A stretch of 64,000 bases of DNA from Sphingobium baderi (lineage in GTDB: Bacteria; Pseudomonadota; Alphaproteobacteria; Sphingomonadales; Sphingomonadaceae): positions 62,001-126,000 of the forward strand of contig NZ_CP013264.1 in NCBI RefSeq assembly GCF_001456115.1, in the 5' to 3' direction. Shown piece by piece: positions 61,492 through 64,000 of this stretch. Position 1 is the stretch's first letter. Every line of letters starts with the position of its first letter. Under the pieces are notes generated by a model. That model saw nothing but the letters and a program-made list of their open reading frames with translations. It was not told where the DNA came from and ran no database searches. A program made the translations under genes and the position numbers.

Positions 61492-62388
61492 ATGATGAAG
61501 AAGACAGAGAAATCTACCGGCATGTCGAAAAATATCCTTTGGGCATGCCTCATTTCCGCCTCAAACCCTTTGATTTGGGCAAGTCCGATTGCTCAAGCCG
61601 CTCCACAATACTCGGAGTCCCCCCACTCCATCGTATCTTCCGGGCCCTCCTATGCGGACATTGCCGACCTTGCCGATGAGGCGCCCATCATCGCGCATGT
61701 GCTTATCCGCAACAGCATCCCCCTGTCCGAAAAACATGCCGGAGACGTGCCGCCTGGCTATCGACGCCTCTATATCGAAGCGGATGTAATGGCCCTGATT
61801 CGCGGAGAGGGCGGCGTCAGCCCCTCCGTCAGCTACCTATATGATGCGCCGATCGACACCCGGGGAAAAACGGCCAAGCTGAAAAAGGTCCAAATGCTGC
61901 TGTTTGCGAGACAAGGCACGCGGCCGGGTGACATCCAACTGGTCGCGCGGGATGCACAGATTCCCGCCACCTCCGCGGATATGGAACAGGTGAAGAATAT
62001 TGTTTCGGCGCTTGTAGCGCCGGATGCTCCGCCCCGCATCATAGGACCCGGCGATGCCTTCCATGTGTCGGGCACCATAGCGGGTGAAGGAGAGACACAG
62101 ATTTTCCTTCGAACGGAAAATGGAGACCCTGTCTCTCTCTCAATCATAAGGCGACCCGGTCAGGAACCGCGATGGGCCGTGGCCTTGGGCGAGATCGTCG
62201 ATGAAGCGGCGCGCCCGCCGCAGCCCGGCAGCCTGCTCTGGTACCGGCTTGCCTGCGCCCTTCCTCCCACGCTTCCTCCCCGATCGATCCGGGCATTGTC
62301 AGTGCCCGATGCCGAAGCGGCACAGGCGGACTATCGGCTTGTGATGCAAGCGCTGGACCAATGCGACAGGACAAGGCAGGTTCGCTAA
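61492..62388 (+). CDS. Exported protein of unknown function
   Basis: About 298 aa from ATG 61492 (61522 is an alternative). A Sec-type signal (SKNILWACLISASNPLIWAS) is cleaved near AQAAPQ. The mature part is mixed alpha/beta with no membrane helix. Segments include APIIAHVLIRNSIPL, YRRLYIEADVMALIRGEGGV and QMLLFARQGTRPGDIQLVAR. I do not recognise the family. It lies between the tonB operon and hom, transcribed toward hom. Confidence 0.7.
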   Translation: MMKKTEKSTGMSKNILWACLISASNPLIWASPIAQAAPQYSESPHSIVSSGPSYADIADLADEAPIIAHVLIRNSIPLSEKHAGDVPPGYRRLYIEADVMALIRGEGGVSPSVSYLYDAPIDTRGKTAKLKKVQMLLFARQGTRPGDIQLVARDAQIPATSADMEQVKNIVSALVAPDAPPRIIGPGDAFHVSGTIAGEGETQIFLRTENGDPVSLSIIRRPGQEPRWAVALGEIVDEAARPPQPGSLLWYRLACALPPTLPPRSIRALSVPDAEAAQADYRLVMQALDQCDRTRQVR

Positions 62389-62418
62389 GCTCCCTGCTTT
62401 TCCTTGGACTATGGCGTT

Positions 62419-62441
62419 AGGGCCGCTATCAGCGCGGCCCT
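62419..62441. other. 8-bp hairpin in the leader of hom
   Basis: AGGGCCGC (62419-62426) pairs with GCGGCCCT (62434-62441) around a 7-base loop, without a U-run. It could be a weak terminator of the upstream gene or an mRNA leader hairpin. Confidence 0.35.
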
Positions 62442-62468
62442 GACCTGCTGGAAGAATAAGGATAGGCC

Positions 62469-63773
62469 ATGACAAATCTCCACCGCCATGCCCCGCTGCG
62501 CGTCGCGCTCGTTGGTCTGGGGACAGTGGGCGGCGGCGTCATCCGGCTGCTCCAGACCAACGGCGACCTGATTGCCAGGCGCGCGGGCTGCCCGATCCAG
62601 GTCGTCGCGATTTCGGCGCGGGACCGCAACAAAGACCGAGGTGTCGACATATCCCCTTATGAATGGGTGGACGACATGACCACGTTGGCGGCGCGCGATG
62701 ATATCGATGTGGTGGTCGAACTGATCGGCGGCGCTGATGGCCCTGCGCTGACGCTGGCGCGGCAATGCCTGACTGCGGGCAAGCCCTTTGTCACGGCAAA
62801 CAAGGCGATGCTGGCGCATCATGGGCTGGACCTGGCAGCACTCGCTGAAAAGGCAGGCATTGCGCTCAAATATGAAGCGGCCGTCGCCGGAGGCATTCCC
62901 GTCATCAAGGGCATGCGCGAAGGCGCCGCCGCCAATGAGATCAGCCGAGTCTACGGCATTCTCAACGGAACCTGCAACTACATCCTGACCACCATGGAGA
63001 AGGAAGGACGCGGATTCGACGATGTGTTGAAGGAGGCCCAGGAACTCGGCTTTGCGGAAGCCGACCCCAGCTTCGACATTGACGGCGTGGATGCGGCGCA
63101 CAAGCTGACTATCCTCGCCAGCCTCGCCTTCGGCACTGAGCTGGATTTCGACAATGTCGCCATCACCGGCATTCGTCATGTGATCGCGGCCGATATCGCC
63201 GAAGCCGCGGCACTGGGCTATCGCATTCGCCTCGTCGGCATGGCCGAGAATGGTCCTGATGGCCTGTTCCAGCGCGTTCATCCGATGCTGGTCCCGACCG
63301 ATCACCCCCTTGCCCATGTCGACGGATCACTCAACGCCGTGGTGGTGGAAGGCAATTTCGTCGGTCGCCTGTTCTTTGAGGGGCGGGGAGCTGGCGAAGG
63401 CCCCACGGCATCGGCGGTCGTCGCTGACCTGATCGACGTCGCGCGCGATGAGTATGGCGATGCCTTCGCCATGCCGGTGGCCGCACTCAGTCCGCAGCCG
63501 CCGGCCGACGCCGGCCATCGCATCGGACGCAGCTATTTGCGCTTCAAGGTTCAGGACCGGCCCGGCGTATTGGCGGAAATCGCTGCCGCGACCCGGGATG
63601 CGGGCGTATCCATTGAAAGCATGATCCAGCGTGGCGCGAATCAGCAGGACGGCGTTCTGATGGCGATCGTCACCCATGCTGGGGAAGAGCGCCGCGTAAG
63701 CGAAACGCTGGATCGCCTTGCCGGATCGGACAGCCTGCTCCAGACTCCGATGGTCATGCATATCCTCGACTGA
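62469..63773 (+). CDS. hom: Homoserine dehydrogenase
   Basis: 434 aa. The NAD(P)-binding motif is VALVGLGTVGGGVIRLLQ. The catalytic domain has TANKAMLAHHGLDLA, KYEAAVAGGIPVIKGMREG and NGTCNYILTTM with the substrate-binding residues. A C-terminal ACT domain (about residues 350-434, RPGVLAEIAAATRDAGVSIE) provides feedback control, probably by threonine. It reduces aspartate semialdehyde to homoserine for Thr and Met synthesis. The ATG is at 62469 and the protein is full length. Confidence 0.95.
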   Translation: MTNLHRHAPLRVALVGLGTVGGGVIRLLQTNGDLIARRAGCPIQVVAISARDRNKDRGVDISPYEWVDDMTTLAARDDIDVVVELIGGADGPALTLARQCLTAGKPFVTANKAMLAHHGLDLAALAEKAGIALKYEAAVAGGIPVIKGMREGAAANEISRVYGILNGTCNYILTTMEKEGRGFDDVLKEAQELGFAEADPSFDIDGVDAAHKLTILASLAFGTELDFDNVAITGIRHVIAADIAEAAALGYRIRLVGMAENGPDGLFQRVHPMLVPTDHPLAHVDGSLNAVVVEGNFVGRLFFEGRGAGEGPTASAVVADLIDVARDEYGDAFAMPVAALSPQPPADAGHRIGRSYLRFKVQDRPGVLAEIAAATRDAGVSIESMIQRGANQQDGVLMAIVTHAGEERRVSETLDRLAGSDSLLQTPMVMHILD

Positions 63774-63804
63774 TGCCAGTTGGGATTCAGCGCAACCAGA
63801 AGCT

Positions 63805-64000
63805 GTGCAACAAAATATCCTCAACTGGCTCCCCCAACCGCAGCAAGGTGCGATTGGCGCGTTTGGGACAATCGAGATTGCCGACGACGGCAAGCGCACA
63901 GGATGGGCTGACGCCGGTGCTCCAGCAGCAAAACTGGCGACGATCAGCGGAACGACCAATCCTGGCAACCCTGCTTCTTTTCCGCATTTGCTAACGCCGG
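63805..64000 (+). CDS. Possible partial open frame at the right edge
   Basis: From GTG 63805 a frame is open to the window end (VQQNILNWLPQPQQG, then a Gly/Ala-rich stretch ending near PGNPASFPHLLTP). No ribosome-binding site is clear, codon bias is weak, and no family is recognised. The other short frames after hom look like shadows. This may be non-coding. Confidence 0.2.
   Translation, partial: MQQNILNWLPQPQQGAIGAFGTIEIADDGKRTGWADAGAPAAKLATISGTTNPGNPASFPHLLTP

Noticed and set aside
63327..63968. Leftward frame with a signal-peptide-like start near the right edge
   Set aside because: Most of it is antisense to hom, and the rest lacks a ribosome-binding site.
1..64000. CRISPR arrays, rRNA genes, insertion sequences
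   Set aside because: I saw no regularly spaced repeats, rRNA-like stretches, transposase genes or terminal-repeat elements apart from the att repeats.

Overview
The window looks like the chromosome of a sphingomonad (Alphaproteobacteria, Sphingomonadaceae, probably Sphingobium or a close relative). The GC content is high. Clues are an exosortase-A-type polysaccharide locus, a class I lysyl-tRNA synthetase, the alphaproteobacterial block rpmF-plsX-fabH-ihfA-merR, RcnB-like proteins, a TamA/TamB pair and a tonB-exbB-exbD-exbD operon. The genus is inferred from gene content only.

Layout. 1-3.9 kb: an exosortase-A-associated glycosyltransferase facing left, then a rightward operon of a 40-aa protein, an O-antigen-ligase-like protein and an acyltransferase. 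3.9-18.2 kb: mostly housekeeping and stress genes (PfpI, topoisomerase IB, MscS, an enolase-superfamily epimerase, two RcnB-like proteins around a 2OG-Fe(II) oxygenase, LysRS, PilZ, PAP2, a DinG/XPD-like helicase, SixA, GNAT). 18.2-21.3 kb: the fatty-acid/L32/IHF block on the minus strand, including rpmF. 21.5-24.4 kb: MAPEG, MBL hydrolase, Rrf2 regulator, ArsC-like and RidA. 24.4-29.6 kb: an EmrAB-OprM-type tripartite efflux operon with a divergent LysR regulator. 29.6-31.8 kb: a PepSY/DUF3649/DUF3325 membrane operon behind a Fur-box-like site. 32.1-35.9 kb: a PaoABC-type molybdenum aldehyde oxidase. 36.0-37.2 kb: a RES-Xre toxin-antitoxin pair.

37.4-47.9 kb is the most unusual region: a compact integrated element of about 10.4 kb inserted into the 3' end of a tRNA-Glu gene and bounded by a perfect 40-bp direct repeat. 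It carries a RepA-like helicase, HNH endonuclease, large terminase, HK97-type major capsid, prohead protease, portal, head-tail connector, AlpA-like HTH protein and tyrosine integrase. It has no tail, lysis, baseplate or lysogeny-repressor genes that I can see. This fits a capsid-forming phage satellite (cf-PICI-like) that builds its own head and borrows tails from a helper phage. The integrase sits at the end of the head-gene operon, the order is capsid-protease-portal, and no small terminase is recognisable. Several palindromes inside the element are candidate control or replication sites.

47.9-64 kb returns to the core chromosome: recJ, tamA-tamB, an MsbA-like ABC exporter, a PilZ protein, the TonB energy-transduction operon with its terminator, a secreted protein of unknown function and homoserine dehydrogenase. 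All calls come from reading the translated sequence and motifs; no database search was run.
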